A stretch of 64,000 bases of DNA, taken from Kumtagia sp052180275 (lineage in GTDB: Bacteria > Pseudomonadota > Alphaproteobacteria > Rhizobiales > Rhizobiaceae). The translations under genes were made by a program, and so were the position numbers. Below, piece after piece: positions 16,678 through 26,307 of this stretch. The notes beneath the pieces are model-generated. The model made no database searches. It saw only the letters and a list, made by a program, of their open reading frames with translations, and was not told where the DNA came from. Where the stretch lies: positions 5,952,001 through 6,016,000 of the forward strand of contig NZ_CP197465.1 of the NCBI RefSeq assembly GCF_052180275.1. The letters run 5' to 3'. How positions within the stretch are numbered: position 1 is the stretch's first letter; the number at the start of each line of letters is the position of its first letter.

Positions 16678-18630
16678 ATGAACCGCGACTTCCTCGATCT
16701 CTACCAACTGGAGCTGAAGCAACTCTACGAGAAATCGAAGCAGTTCGCGGAAGAATATCCGGGCGTGGCCCGCCGTCTCGGCGGACTGATCGAGGACAAG
16801 ATGGACCCCGGCATCGCCGGCCTGCTCGAGGGCGCGGCTTTCATGGCGGCGCGGGTCCAGCTCAAGATCAAAAGCGAGTTTCCCGAATTCACGGCCGCAC
16901 TGCTCGATCAGGTGATACCCGACTATCTGGCGCCGATCCCGTCCGCCGCCCTCGTCGAGGTGGCGCCGGCCTTCGATGACGGCAACCTCAAGGGCGGCAT
17001 CAATTTCCCCGCCGGCTCCTATGTCGACGCCGTCTATGTCGAGCAGCAAAAGCGCATCTCCTGCCGCTTCCGCCTGTGCAATGCGCTGACCATCTGGCCG
17101 CTGCATCTGGAAACCGCGCAGTATTTCGCCGCGCCGCCGCCCCTGCAGGCGCTCGGCCTGGAAATCCTTCCCGGCATCGCCGCCGGCTTGCGGCTCGGTT
17201 TCCGCCGCAGGACGACGAAACTCACCGACGACCGGCCGGGCATCACGCCGCCCGGCGCGCCGGTCAGCGCCCTCCCGCTCGATGTGCTTCCCGTCCATCT
17301 GGTCGGCACCGAGGTCGATTCCGTTGCGCTCTACGAACAGATCTTCGCCAACTGCCGGCGCGTGACGCTGCGCTATCTCGACGAGTTCGGCGACCCGCGC
17401 TTCGTGCCGCTGCCGCCCGACCTGATCCAACAGATCGGCTTCGAGGAAGGCGATTCATTGTTCGGCCAGCATGGCCGAGTGTTTGCCGGCTTCTCGCTGC
17501 TGCGCGATTTCTTCGCTTTCCCTCAGAAGTTCGTCGGCTTCCGACTCGAGGGGCTGCGCAAGGCACTCGGCCAGGTCAAGGCGAACGCCTTCGACCTCCT
17601 CTTCGAGTTCGACGCCTCCATCCCGCGGCTGGCCTCGGTGGTGAAGCCGCGCAGCTTTTCGCTCTACACGGCGACCATCGCCAACCTGTTCGAGATGCAG
17701 TGCAGCCGCGTGCCTATCCGCCGCAACGAGGCGGAGCATCATGTCGTGGCCGACCGCAGCCGTTGGATGGACTACGAGATCTACCGCGTGCTCGACGTCT
17801 TCGCCCACTACAGCGGCAGCAGCGAGAAGGTGCGGACATTTCCGCTCTACAGCCTGCCGACCGACAACACGCCGCTTGCCGACGCGCTGTTCCACACGAC
17901 GCGCCGCCTGCCCCGCCGTGAAACCGTCCAGGAACAGCGGATCGGCGCCAGGACCAGCTATGTCGGTTCCGAGGTCTTTCTCTCCCTGCGCGAGCCGGTG
18001 AAGATCGACGAGAAGGACCGGGTGCGCGAACTCAGCGTCCGGGCGCTGGTGTCCAACCGGCATCTGACCGAGCAACTGCCGGTCGGCGAGGCCGGCACGG
18101 ACTTCCACCTTGCTGACGACACGTCGCTGCCGCTGCGCTGCCTCGCCGGACCGACGGCGCCGCGCGAATCCGTGCTCGCCATCGAGCGCCGCCACCGCAC
18201 GGGTGCGCCGCCCGGAGCAATCGCCTGGAAGCTGATCAACCTCCTGTCGCTCAACCATCTCGGCCTGACAGATCGCAATCCGCAGGACCGCGCCGGCGGC
18301 CTGCGCGAATTGCTCGGCTTGTTCGCCGATATGTCGGACGTGGTGACAGAGCGGCGCATCCGCGGCGTTTTGGGCGTGTCGAGCCGGCCGATCACACGGC
18401 GGCTCAGGCAAGCCAATGGCTTCAACGCGGCGCGCGGCGTCGAGATCACGGTCAAATTCGACGAGCGCGCCTTCGAGGGCAACGGCATCATGGTGCTGGG
18501 CGCGGTGCTCGACCGCTTCTTCGCCGAATACACCTCGATCAACAGTTTCACCGAGACGGTGATCGAGTCGGCGCAGCGCGGCATCGTAAAGCGCTGGCCG
18601 CGCCGCGCCGGCAATGGCGAGCCGCTATGA
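16678..18630 (+). CDS. tssF: TssF baseplate protein (ImpG/VasA)
   Basis: Core baseplate wedge subunit. 650 residues starting FLDLYQLELKQLYEKSKQFA, then YPGVARRLGG and DPGIAGLLEGAAFMAARVQL, the invariant TssF N-terminus. The middle carries FLDEFG-type RYLDEFGDPRFVPLPPDL, and the C-terminus has the conserved NLLSLNHLGLT and GVEITVKFDERAFEGNGIMV segments. Length and order are standard. It overlaps tssG by 4 bp (ATGA), so the two subunits, which act as an F2G complex, are translationally coupled. Confidence 0.96.
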   Translation: MNRDFLDLYQLELKQLYEKSKQFAEEYPGVARRLGGLIEDKMDPGIAGLLEGAAFMAARVQLKIKSEFPEFTAALLDQVIPDYLAPIPSAALVEVAPAFDDGNLKGGINFPAGSYVDAVYVEQQKRISCRFRLCNALTIWPLHLETAQYFAAPPPLQALGLEILPGIAAGLRLGFRRRTTKLTDDRPGITPPGAPVSALPLDVLPVHLVGTEVDSVALYEQIFANCRRVTLRYLDEFGDPRFVPLPPDLIQQIGFEEGDSLFGQHGRVFAGFSLLRDFFAFPQKFVGFRLEGLRKALGQVKANAFDLLFEFDASIPRLASVVKPRSFSLYTATIANLFEMQCSRVPIRRNEAEHHVVADRSRWMDYEIYRVLDVFAHYSGSSEKVRTFPLYSLPTDNTPLADALFHTTRRLPRRETVQEQRIGARTSYVGSEVFLSLREPVKIDEKDRVRELSVRALVSNRHLTEQLPVGEAGTDFHLADDTSLPLRCLAGPTAPRESVLAIERRHRTGAPPGAIAWKLINLLSLNHLGLTDRNPQDRAGGLRELLGLFADMSDVVTERRIRGVLGVSSRPITRRLRQANGFNAARGVEITVKFDERAFEGNGIMVLGAVLDRFFAEYTSINSFTETVIESAQRGIVKRWPRRAGNGEPL

Positions 18631-19664
18631 GCTATCGCGACGATCTGCGTGCCGATCCCTACGCCTTCGACTTCTTCTCGACCATGCGTGAGTTCGAGCG
18701 CTCCAGCCCGGATAAGCCGCGCATCGGCGAGAACAGGGTGCTCGCCGAGGAGATCGTCAGTCTCGGACAGGATCCCTTCCTCGAATTCCCCGCTTCCAAC
18801 CTCAGCGGCTATGAGGTTGCGCCCGACGGTTCGCCGAAGATCAGAACACGTTTCCTCGGCTATTTCGGCCCGCAAGGCGCGCTGCCGCTCAGCACGACCG
18901 TCGAGGCGCACCATTGGTCGTCGCAGCGCGACCAGTCCTACGTGCATTTCACCGACATCATCTCCAACCGCTTCCTGCAACTGTTCTTCCGGGTGTGGGC
19001 GGATGCGCGGCCGATCGCCCATGCCGACCGGCCTGAAGACGACCGCTTTTTCAACTATGTCGGCTCCTTCGCGGGCGTCGGGACCGATGCGTTCCTCGGC
19101 CGCGATTCCGTCGAGGACATCGCCAAGGTCTCGTTCGCCGGTCTTACGGGGTCGCGGATCAAGAGCGGGGTCCGGCTTCGGCAATTGGTCGAGAGCATAT
19201 TGCAGGTCAAGGCCGAGATCGAAGAGCGGATCGGAAGCTGGCTGGTGTTCGAACCCTCCGACCAGATGGCGCTGGGTTCACGCCATTCCGGGCTCGGCGT
19301 CGATGCAGGGCTCGGCGTGCGTTCCTACAGCATCAACGACAAGATCCGCATCAAGATATCAGCCACCAGCCTGGAGCAATACAAAAGACTGCTGCCGGCC
19401 GGAGAACTTTCCGAAATACTGACCGATCTCGTCTTCTATTATCTTGGTCACCGGTTCGATTTCGACGTAGAGCTGGGCCTCGATGCACGCTTGGCGCCGC
19501 CGGTCCGCCTCGGTGTCTCCGGCGAGCTGGGCTGGACATCCTGGATGGCGCCAAAAAAGCCCGACGAGGGCGAAACGATCTATCTCAGCGACGCCCGCTT
19601 CGATCCGATGGAGCGGCGACGCGAGGCAATGTCACGAGACGCGAAAACAGCGGCGCGGAAATAG
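18627..19664 (+). CDS. tssG: TssG baseplate protein (ImpH/VasB)
   Basis: Partner of TssF in the baseplate wedge. 345 residues with the family marks YAFDFFSTMREFERSSP, FLGYFGPQGALPLSTT, FTDIISNRFLQLFFRVWADA and GEFDFD-type GHRFDFDVELGLDARLAPPV near the end. The start overlaps the tssF stop. It is followed 21 bp later by clpV behind GGGAGGA. Confidence 0.95.
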   Translation: MSYRDDLRADPYAFDFFSTMREFERSSPDKPRIGENRVLAEEIVSLGQDPFLEFPASNLSGYEVAPDGSPKIRTRFLGYFGPQGALPLSTTVEAHHWSSQRDQSYVHFTDIISNRFLQLFFRVWADARPIAHADRPEDDRFFNYVGSFAGVGTDAFLGRDSVEDIAKVSFAGLTGSRIKSGVRLRQLVESILQVKAEIEERIGSWLVFEPSDQMALGSRHSGLGVDAGLGVRSYSINDKIRIKISATSLEQYKRLLPAGELSEILTDLVFYYLGHRFDFDVELGLDARLAPPVRLGVSGELGWTSWMAPKKPDEGETIYLSDARFDPMERRREAMSRDAKTAARK

Positions 19665-19685
19665 AGCCTGCACGGGAGGACGCCA

Positions 19686-22406
19686 ATGAGCGACATCAGC
19701 CTTGAAACGGTGACCGGAAAGCTCAACCGGGTCGGCTACGACGCCTTCATGCAGGCCCTGCGGCAGGCGAAGGGCGCCGGCAACCGCAACCTCGAACTGG
19801 CGCACTGGATGTATCACATCCTCGCCAACGACCGCTCCGACATCTCGCTGACCGTCGACCATTTCAAGCTCGACAAGGCCAAGCTGCTGAAGGACCTGGC
19901 CTCGGCCATAGACGGTTTCCGCAAGCAGGAAACCGAGATGCCCGGCATCTCGACGCAGATCACCGACAGTCTTGACCGCGGCTGGTACTACGCCACCCTG
20001 TTCTTCGGCGAGACGCAGATCCGCACCGGCCACCTGCTGATCGGCATCCTCAAATCGCGCGAACTGCGCCGCGCCCTGCAACAGCTTTCGGCGCAGCTCA
20101 GCCAACTCAACGACGACATCATCGCCGCCGAATCGCGAAAGATCTGGGGGCAGTCGGACGAGGAGAATCTTCGGCCGATGGACGGCTCGGGCCTTTCCGC
20201 GCGGCCGGCCGGCGCTCCCGCCGGCGACACGCCGGCTTCGCGCGGCACGACGGCGCTCGACCGCTTCTCCGTCGACATGACGGCCGCCGCGGCAGCCGGC
20301 AAGATGGACCCGGTCGTCGGCCGCGACGACGAGATCCGCCAGATCATCGACGTGCTGATGCGCCGCCGTCAGAACAACCCGATCCTCACCGGCGAGGCGG
20401 GCGTCGGCAAGACGGCGGTGGTCGAGGGCTTTGCCCAAAGGCTTGCCGACGGCGACGTGCCGCCGCAGCTCAAGGGCGTGCGGCTCTGCGCGCTCGACAT
20501 CGGCCTGATGCAGGCCGGAGCATCGATGAAGGGCGAGTTCGAGCAGCGCCTGCGCTCGGTCATCGACGAGGTGCAAGCGTCGCCGACGCCGGTCATCCTG
20601 TTCATCGACGAGGCCCACACGCTGATCGGCGCCGGCGGCGCGCAAGGCACCGGCGATGCGGCCAACCTGCTGAAGCCTGCGCTGGCGCGCGGCACGCTCA
20701 GAACCATCGGTGCCACCACCTGGGCCGAATACCGCAAGTATTTCGAAGGCGATCCGGCGCTGACGCGGCGTTTCCAGTCGGTGAATGTCGACGAACCGTC
20801 GATCGAGAAATGCACCTACATGCTGCGTGGCATTCTGGAGCCGATGGAAAAACATCACGGCGTGCGCATCTCCGACGAGGCGGTGGTCGCGGCGGTGTCG
20901 CTGTCGGCGCGCTACATCCCCGCCCGCCAGCTTCCCGACAAGGCGGTCAGCCTGCTCGACACCGCCTGCGCGCGCGTCGCCATCAGCCAGTCGACCACGC
21001 CGGCCGCCGTCTCCGACGTGAAAGCCTCGATCGAATCGCTGCGCAAGGAACTCGTCGCGCAGGAACGCGAGGCCGAACTCGGCCGCAACGACGCCGAACG
21101 CATCGAGGAGTTGAAGGAAGAGATCAGGGAGACCGAGGCGAAGCTCGCCGACCTCGATGCGCATTTCGCCCGCGAAAAAGGCATCGTCGACGAGATCATG
21201 CAGTTGCGGGCGAAGCTGGCGAAAGCATCGGAACCGGCCGCCGACTCCGTCCACGGCGCGACCGCCAACGATAACGCCGAAGCCATCGCCGCGAACGACG
21301 ATTCGTCCGTCGCCGCGCCGACTGACCCGAAGGCGGAACTCGGCGGAAAACTCTCACAGCTCGACGAAATCCATCCCGACAGCCGCATGATCTATGCCCA
21401 TGTCGACGAGCAGGCCGTGGCGTCGGTGGTCTCCGACTGGACCGGCATTCCGGTAGGCCGCATGGTCAAGGACGAGGTGCAGACGATCCTCCAGCTTGCC
21501 GACATCATGGGCAAGCGCGTCGTCGGCCAGTCGCACGGCCTGTCGATGATCGCCAAGCGCATCGAGACCAACCGCGCGAAACTCGACAATCCGAACAAGC
21601 CGATCGGCGTGTTCATGCTTTGCGGCCCCTCGGGCGTCGGCAAGACCGAGACGGCGTTGGCGCTGGCCGAGTCGCTCTATGGCGGCGAGCAGAACATGAT
21701 CACCATCAACATGAGCGAGTTCCAGGAGGCCCACACCGTTTCCGCGCTGAAGGGCGCTCCTCCCGGCTATGTCGGTTATGGCGAGGGCGGCAGGCTTACC
21801 GAAGCGGTGCGTCGAAAGCCCTACAGCGTGGTGCTGCTCGACGAGGTCGAGAAGGCCCATCCTGACGTCCACGAACTGTTCTTCCAGGTCTTCGACAAGG
21901 GCCAGATGGAGGACGGCACCGGCCGGCGCATCGACTTCAAGAACACGCTGATCATCCTGACGTCGAATGTCGGCACCGAGGTGATCATGCAGATGGCCGA
22001 GGAAGGCAAGACGCGGCCCGACCCGGAAATGCTGAACCAGGCGCTGCGCCCCTCGCTGCTGCAAGTCTTTCCGCCGGCCCTGCTCGGCCGCCTGGTTACA
22101 ATCCCCTATTTCCCGTTATCCGGAGACATGCTTGGCGGCATCGTTCGGTTACAACTCAATCGGATAAAAAAGCGGATCGAAGAAAACCACGACGCAGAGT
22201 TCACCTACACGGACGCCGTGGTCGAGCATATCGTATCGCAATGCAGGGACCCGGATTCGGGGGGACGCATGATCGATAACATCATCACCAACACGCTCCT
22301 GCCCGAACTCTCCCGGCATTTCCTGAACCGCGCGATGGAGAAGCAGGAGATTTCGCGCGCCGCTGTCGACATCAAGGACGGCGACTTCGCCTACGAGGTC
22401 GGGTAA
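19686..22406 (+). CDS. clpV: ClpV ATPase that recycles the sheath (TssH)
   Basis: AAA+ disaggregase that dismantles contracted TssB-TssC sheaths. 906 residues. The N-terminal Clp-N domain (about residues 1-150) is followed by D1 with Walker A GEAGVGKT (about 236) and FIDEAHTLIGAGG, a coiled-coil middle region (about 450-510) and D2 with Walker A GPSGVGKT (about 647) and VVLLDEVEKAHPDVHELFF. An Ala/Asp-rich segment at about 515-550 lengthens the middle. Its assignment to ClpV rather than ClpB rests on the long N-domain (LNRVGYDAFMQALRQAKGAG) and its place directly after tssG. Confidence 0.96.
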   Translation: MSDISLETVTGKLNRVGYDAFMQALRQAKGAGNRNLELAHWMYHILANDRSDISLTVDHFKLDKAKLLKDLASAIDGFRKQETEMPGISTQITDSLDRGWYYATLFFGETQIRTGHLLIGILKSRELRRALQQLSAQLSQLNDDIIAAESRKIWGQSDEENLRPMDGSGLSARPAGAPAGDTPASRGTTALDRFSVDMTAAAAAGKMDPVVGRDDEIRQIIDVLMRRRQNNPILTGEAGVGKTAVVEGFAQRLADGDVPPQLKGVRLCALDIGLMQAGASMKGEFEQRLRSVIDEVQASPTPVILFIDEAHTLIGAGGAQGTGDAANLLKPALARGTLRTIGATTWAEYRKYFEGDPALTRRFQSVNVDEPSIEKCTYMLRGILEPMEKHHGVRISDEAVVAAVSLSARYIPARQLPDKAVSLLDTACARVAISQSTTPAAVSDVKASIESLRKELVAQEREAELGRNDAERIEELKEEIRETEAKLADLDAHFAREKGIVDEIMQLRAKLAKASEPAADSVHGATANDNAEAIAANDDSSVAAPTDPKAELGGKLSQLDEIHPDSRMIYAHVDEQAVASVVSDWTGIPVGRMVKDEVQTILQLADIMGKRVVGQSHGLSMIAKRIETNRAKLDNPNKPIGVFMLCGPSGVGKTETALALAESLYGGEQNMITINMSEFQEAHTVSALKGAPPGYVGYGEGGRLTEAVRRKPYSVVLLDEVEKAHPDVHELFFQVFDKGQMEDGTGRRIDFKNTLIILTSNVGTEVIMQMAEEGKTRPDPEMLNQALRPSLLQVFPPALLGRLVTIPYFPLSGDMLGGIVRLQLNRIKKRIEENHDAEFTYTDAVVEHIVSQCRDPDSGGRMIDNIITNTLLPELSRHFLNRAMEKQEISRAAVDIKDGDFAYEVG

Positions 22407-22534
22407 CGCCCGGCTTCGGACAGAGTTTCAGTGCATGGATCGGGCAAGGCCCGCGCTTCTGGTGCGGGATGGATAGGTCATGGCTTGAGAATGGCGGCAT
22501 GCGCGTCGAAACGCGCTGCCCGGGAGCGGCTGGA

Positions 22535-22924
22535 ATGAGAACTTGGGTCGCGATCGCCGTTTTCTGCATGAGCCTGCTCGGAGGCATCAACGGATATGGA
22601 GGCGTCGGCATGAACCAGGCGAGCGGCGGCGAGCACGCATCCCTCAAATATTATCCCGACGCCGTGTTGTCGGCGACCGACGGCGCGACCGGGGTGACAC
22701 TGTCCGTGGAACCGGACGGTCGCACGCTGGTGGCCAAGGACAGATCGGGAAAAACGCTGTGGCAGACCGACGTTCTCGCCGCGGCAGGAAAACCAGGCAC
22801 CGGGTTTCCAGCCATTCGAAGCGTCGCTGTAGACGCCGGCAAGGCAAGCCTCATCGTCGGAAAGACCATGACGGTGGAAGTCGACCTGAAAACCGGAAGC
22901 GTCACCGTGCTCGGCGAAAACTGA
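22535..22924 (+). CDS. Small exported protein of unknown function
   Basis: 129 residues from an internal ATG that leaves a good signal sequence (MRTWVAIAVFCMSLLGGING); the frame is open 22 codons further upstream, but that part is basic and non-conserved-looking. The mature part (about 95 residues) is beta-rich, with repeated short strand patterns such as GVTLSVEPDGRTLVAKDRSG and KTMTVEVDLKTGSVTVLGEN, and has no cysteines. No family is recognised. It lies 128 bp after clpV and 73 bp before the LysM-like gene on the same strand, so the two may be a pair, for example an effector and a periplasmic immunity protein. That is only a hypothesis. Confidence 0.6.
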   Translation: MRTWVAIAVFCMSLLGGINGYGGVGMNQASGGEHASLKYYPDAVLSATDGATGVTLSVEPDGRTLVAKDRSGKTLWQTDVLAAAGKPGTGFPAIRSVAVDAGKASLIVGKTMTVEVDLKTGSVTVLGEN

Positions 22925-22997
22925 GCACGGACATTCGCGAGGTTCGGACTTTTGCCACGACCGTGGATCGCGATCCCCGGCGCGCGAGGAGGATGCC

Positions 22998-23693
22998 ATG
23001 TATTATGAGGACGTCAAGATAAAGCCCCGCGACACGATCTCGGAGCTTATCGAAAAATACGGTCACAAAGGCTCGAAATGGCCGACCATCTGGGACGACC
23101 CCAAGAACAGCGCGCTCAAGGCGAAGCGTGGCAAACCCGAGCGCATCCAGGCCGGCGATGTGTTCAACATACCCATTCCATGGAAGATCACCAGCAAATC
23201 GGTCTCGGTCGTTCCCCGCACGCGGGTCAAGTGCGACGCCGAACGCGACGGCGTCAGAGGCACGCAGCTGGGTTGGGTGCAGACGGTCGATCAGAGCAAT
23301 CAGCCCATCGGCGGCACGACGCAACAATGCGTCGACGCCTGTCCGCCTGACGACGCCGATCCGTTTTACTGGACAAGCGCCGAACTCGTCACGGACCCCA
23401 CCTTGCACAAGCGTTTCGTAGACACGCCGTCCCGCCCCCCGCCGACTGTGGCGCAAGGTACGACCAGGTGGCGCGCAATCCTCTCCTTCGTGGTGTTCAC
23501 CGAACAAAGAGTGACGATCGTGGAGTCCTTCCTGTGGGGCTTTGACCTGACGCCCGCCGGTGTCATCACGGCGGTAGCGCCCCGGGCGATCACCGCCGCG
23601 GAAGAGACGTCGCATCTGGCCCTGCTGGCTGCGGGCACCGGCACCGGCGGCGCCTTCTCCGGCGCGGGATGGACATTCCGAAAAGCGCCTTGA
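22998..23693 (+). CDS. LysM-like protein at the end of the tss operon
   Basis: 231 residues with no signal peptide. The N-terminal 60 residues look like a LysM wall-binding module: VKIKPRDTISELIEKYG, KWPTIWDDPKNSALKAKRGK, then RIQAGDVFNIPIPW, matching the usual threshold-start, Asn-pair and P-G-D/I-P pattern. The rest (about 65-231) has three cysteines (two in the QQCVDACPPDDADPF segment) and no recognised domain. LysM-like modules without a signal occur in T6SS cargo and phage-tail spike or tube-adaptor proteins, so this may be a T6SS effector or tail component. It starts at an ATG behind GCGAGGAGG. An intergenic stretch of 218 bp follows. Confidence 0.65.
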   Translation: MYYEDVKIKPRDTISELIEKYGHKGSKWPTIWDDPKNSALKAKRGKPERIQAGDVFNIPIPWKITSKSVSVVPRTRVKCDAERDGVRGTQLGWVQTVDQSNQPIGGTTQQCVDACPPDDADPFYWTSAELVTDPTLHKRFVDTPSRPPPTVAQGTTRWRAILSFVVFTEQRVTIVESFLWGFDLTPAGVITAVAPRAITAAEETSHLALLAAGTGTGGAFSGAGWTFRKAP

Positions 23694-23911
23694 CATCTCG
23701 GCCAGGTTATCTGGAACCAGGGCGGACTGCGGGCTGGACACTCCCTGCCGCTTGTTCGATACGCCCGAAAACTCATCGTGGACGGCCCAAAAAAGGCTCC
23801 GTGCGAAGCTCACAACGCGCTCTTCGCGGCGCATGCGCGACAACTCCATGAAATTGCGTCGCCTTTCGCGCTTCACGCGAGATCGGATGGGGCAAGTGTA
23901 AGGGCCTGCCG

Positions 23912-26275
23912 TCACGTCTGGTCGGCGGCCGCGATCGCCGCGACCAGCGCCGTGATCGCCGCCTTGTAGGCGACGAACTCCGGCGACGTCTTGGCGACGT
24001 TCCTCGTCTCGACCACGGGCGCTGAAGGCACCGCCGATGCGCCGCGGCCGCGCATCTTCGCCTCCGCCCAGGCCTTGACGTAGCTCACCGTCCTGCCGGT
24101 CAGGAACGGATTCGCTGATATCACCGACTGGCCGAGCACCACCACGAGATCCTGGTCTTCGCCGGCCGAAAGCACGGTATTGGCCCCCTCCATGCCGAGG
24201 AAATGGCAGAGATAGAGCCGTCCCGCCGTGATCTCGTGGCCGCGGGCGCGCAGATAGGCCTCGCCCTCCTGTGCCAGCCGCCGCACCATCTCGCGCGAGA
24301 TCGTCGGGTCGAAGCGCAGCGCCAGCACCTCCGCCCGCGACAAGGAACGAGCCAGATCGGGCCGATAGGTGTTGATCATGCGGATCCAGGTGCCGTCGAT
24401 GAACTGGCCGAGACCCGTTGCCGACGACAGCGGGTTCTTGGCGGTGGCGCTGCCGCCGCTCTCCACCCGGATGATGCGGTCAACCAGAAGCTCCACCGCC
24501 GCGTCGCCTGTGCCGGCGGCCACCGCCACCGCTGGCGTCTCCAGCGGGTTGATCGCCTCGTTTCCCGCATAGAGCTCGAAATGCAGGTGCGGTCCGGTGG
24601 AAAGACCCGTCGTGCCGACATAGCCGATCAGGTCGCCGGCCTTGACCGCCATGCCTTGCGACAGCTTGGCGGCGAAGCGGGAAAGGTGGGCATAGCGCGT
24701 CTCGCGCCCGCCGGCATGGGTGATGCGCACGACGTTGCCGTAACCCTCGCCGTCGCCGTAATAGGCGATGGTGCCGTCGAAGGCCGCGAAGACCGGGGTG
24801 CCGACGGGCGCCGCCCAGTCGACGCCCTTGTGCACCCTGACCTCGCCGAGGATCGGATGCTTGCGCGGGCCGAAAGTGGAGGTCATCACGCCATTCACCG
24901 GCGTCACCATGCCGTTTGTCACGGTCAGCGAATAGACCTGATCCTCCTCGGTCACGCAGGCGAAATCGTTCGACCCGGAAGGCCGAAAAACGAAACACTC
25001 GATGTTCTTCTGGTCGCCGCGCACCGCCGCATAGAGCACCCGGCCGGAAGATCCGTCCACGCCGCGCCCGCTGGCCGAATAGACAAGCACCAGCCGGTCG
25101 CCCTGGGTGGCGAAGGCGTTCAGGTCCTGTCCGCGCGACAGGAACATGATCGCCTCGCCGATCACGCTGGTGGGAACGTTGTTGCGCACCGCGGTCGAAT
25201 AGATCGCGTCGAGCAGCCTGTACTGCCGTTTCAATCCCGCCTGCTCGTCCTGCCCTGAATAATGCAGCAGGTCCTCGCGCACCCAGGGGTCGGTGCCCGC
25301 CACGAACTTGCCGTCGTCGGCGCGTGCCAGCGTGCCGATATATTGGGCATCGGCATAGATGGAGACCTGCATGAGCGACAGGCCAGCTGATTTGGGACCA
25401 GTCTTCAGCCCGCGCATGGCAACGACATAGCCGGCATCCAGCTGTTCCTTGCCGAACAGCGCCTTCAAGGCTTCGCCGGCAAGTTTCGCGTCGTCGGCGC
25501 TGAAGCGGTGTTCGAGCACGAGGCTGTCCAGCGTACGCCGCCCCAGCACCTTGTCGACGAAATCCTCGGTGGCCGCGGCGCGCTGGCTCTCCGGCGTCAC
25601 CGTCGCCACCATCGTGTTGTTCTCGATGCGATTTTTCTTGAAGGCCGGAAGGTTCTCCTCGCCGTCGCTGATCGTCTCGCCCCAGCCGGCCGCCGGGTCG
25701 GAGAACGCCGCCTCATCTGCCGGTGTCTCGACATCCGGCGGCGGCTCGGCGGGTTGCCCGGATGCTGCGCCGGAAGCATCGGCTGCCGGTTCGCCCGCCG
25801 CCGGACCGGCGGGCACGTAAGCCGTGCGCTGCGCCTGGAAAAACGCAAAATCCTCCGGGCTGGACGGGATCGTCGTCATCAGCCGCTCGCTGCTCGACAG
25901 CATGACGTCGGACAGGATCTCGATCGTCTCGGGGACGCCCGGCTCCACCAGGTCGGCGGGCTTCGGCACCTCGCGCACGCGCGGTAATTGCGAAGGGTCG
26001 GTGCCGATGGTGATCGACATCGGATCGCCGGCAAGGTCGACGATGGCCGGTACGAAGACCGGCACGTCGGCGTCGGTCTGCCCGGTGTCGACCTCGACAA
26101 GGTCGTTGTCCAACCCGTCGATCGTCCATTTGTCGGCGGTGAGATAGACGCCAACGGCGATACAGGCCGCAGCGAATACCCCCGCCACACCGGCCAGCTT
26201 GACGAGGCGCAGCTTTCGTCGCCTGGCGGCCGCCGCCTCCTTCTTCTTCCGAAAGCTGGAATCGATGTTGTGCAT
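23912..26275 (-). CDS. Membrane-anchored M23 endopeptidase fused to a lytic transglycosylase-like domain
   Basis: 787-residue bifunctional wall enzyme. A Lys/Arg-rich start precedes one membrane helix (about residues 24-46, VKLAGVAGVFAAACIAVGVYL), so the rest is periplasmic. An acidic and Pro/Ala-rich spacer and a domain at about 230-430 lead to an M23 LytM domain (about 460-570) with HPILGEVRVHKGVDWAAPVG and GPHLHFELY, which supply the zinc ligands. The C-terminal part (about 590-760) looks like a goose-type or SLT transglycosylase: IIRVESGGSATAKNPLS with the likely catalytic Glu, then SATGLGQFIDGTWIRMI. It would cut both peptide and glycan strands. It lies between the tss operon and the ExbB operon and could open the wall for the T6SS; it is anchored, so a secreted effector role is less likely. 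Confidence 0.85.
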   Translation of the reverse strand: MHNIDSSFRKKKEAAAARRRKLRLVKLAGVAGVFAAACIAVGVYLTADKWTIDGLDNDLVEVDTGQTDADVPVFVPAIVDLAGDPMSITIGTDPSQLPRVREVPKPADLVEPGVPETIEILSDVMLSSSERLMTTIPSSPEDFAFFQAQRTAYVPAGPAAGEPAADASGAASGQPAEPPPDVETPADEAAFSDPAAGWGETISDGEENLPAFKKNRIENNTMVATVTPESQRAAATEDFVDKVLGRRTLDSLVLEHRFSADDAKLAGEALKALFGKEQLDAGYVVAMRGLKTGPKSAGLSLMQVSIYADAQYIGTLARADDGKFVAGTDPWVREDLLHYSGQDEQAGLKRQYRLLDAIYSTAVRNNVPTSVIGEAIMFLSRGQDLNAFATQGDRLVLVYSASGRGVDGSSGRVLYAAVRGDQKNIECFVFRPSGSNDFACVTEEDQVYSLTVTNGMVTPVNGVMTSTFGPRKHPILGEVRVHKGVDWAAPVGTPVFAAFDGTIAYYGDGEGYGNVVRITHAGGRETRYAHLSRFAAKLSQGMAVKAGDLIGYVGTTGLSTGPHLHFELYAGNEAINPLETPAVAVAAGTGDAAVELLVDRIIRVESGGSATAKNPLSSATGLGQFIDGTWIRMINTYRPDLARSLSRAEVLALRFDPTISREMVRRLAQEGEAYLRARGHEITAGRLYLCHFLGMEGANTVLSAGEDQDLVVVLGQSVISANPFLTGRTVSYVKAWAEAKMRGRGASAVPSAPVVETRNVAKTSPEFVAYKAAITALVAAIAAADQT

Positions 26276-26307
26276 CGCGAACTAGGCGCCGCATCCGGAC
26301 GACGCGG

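Noticed and set aside
22902..23915. 337-codon minus-strand open frame opposite the LysM-like gene
   Set aside because: No start signal or domain, very Arg-rich composition; the plus-strand gene has a ribosome site and a recognisable LysM-like module.
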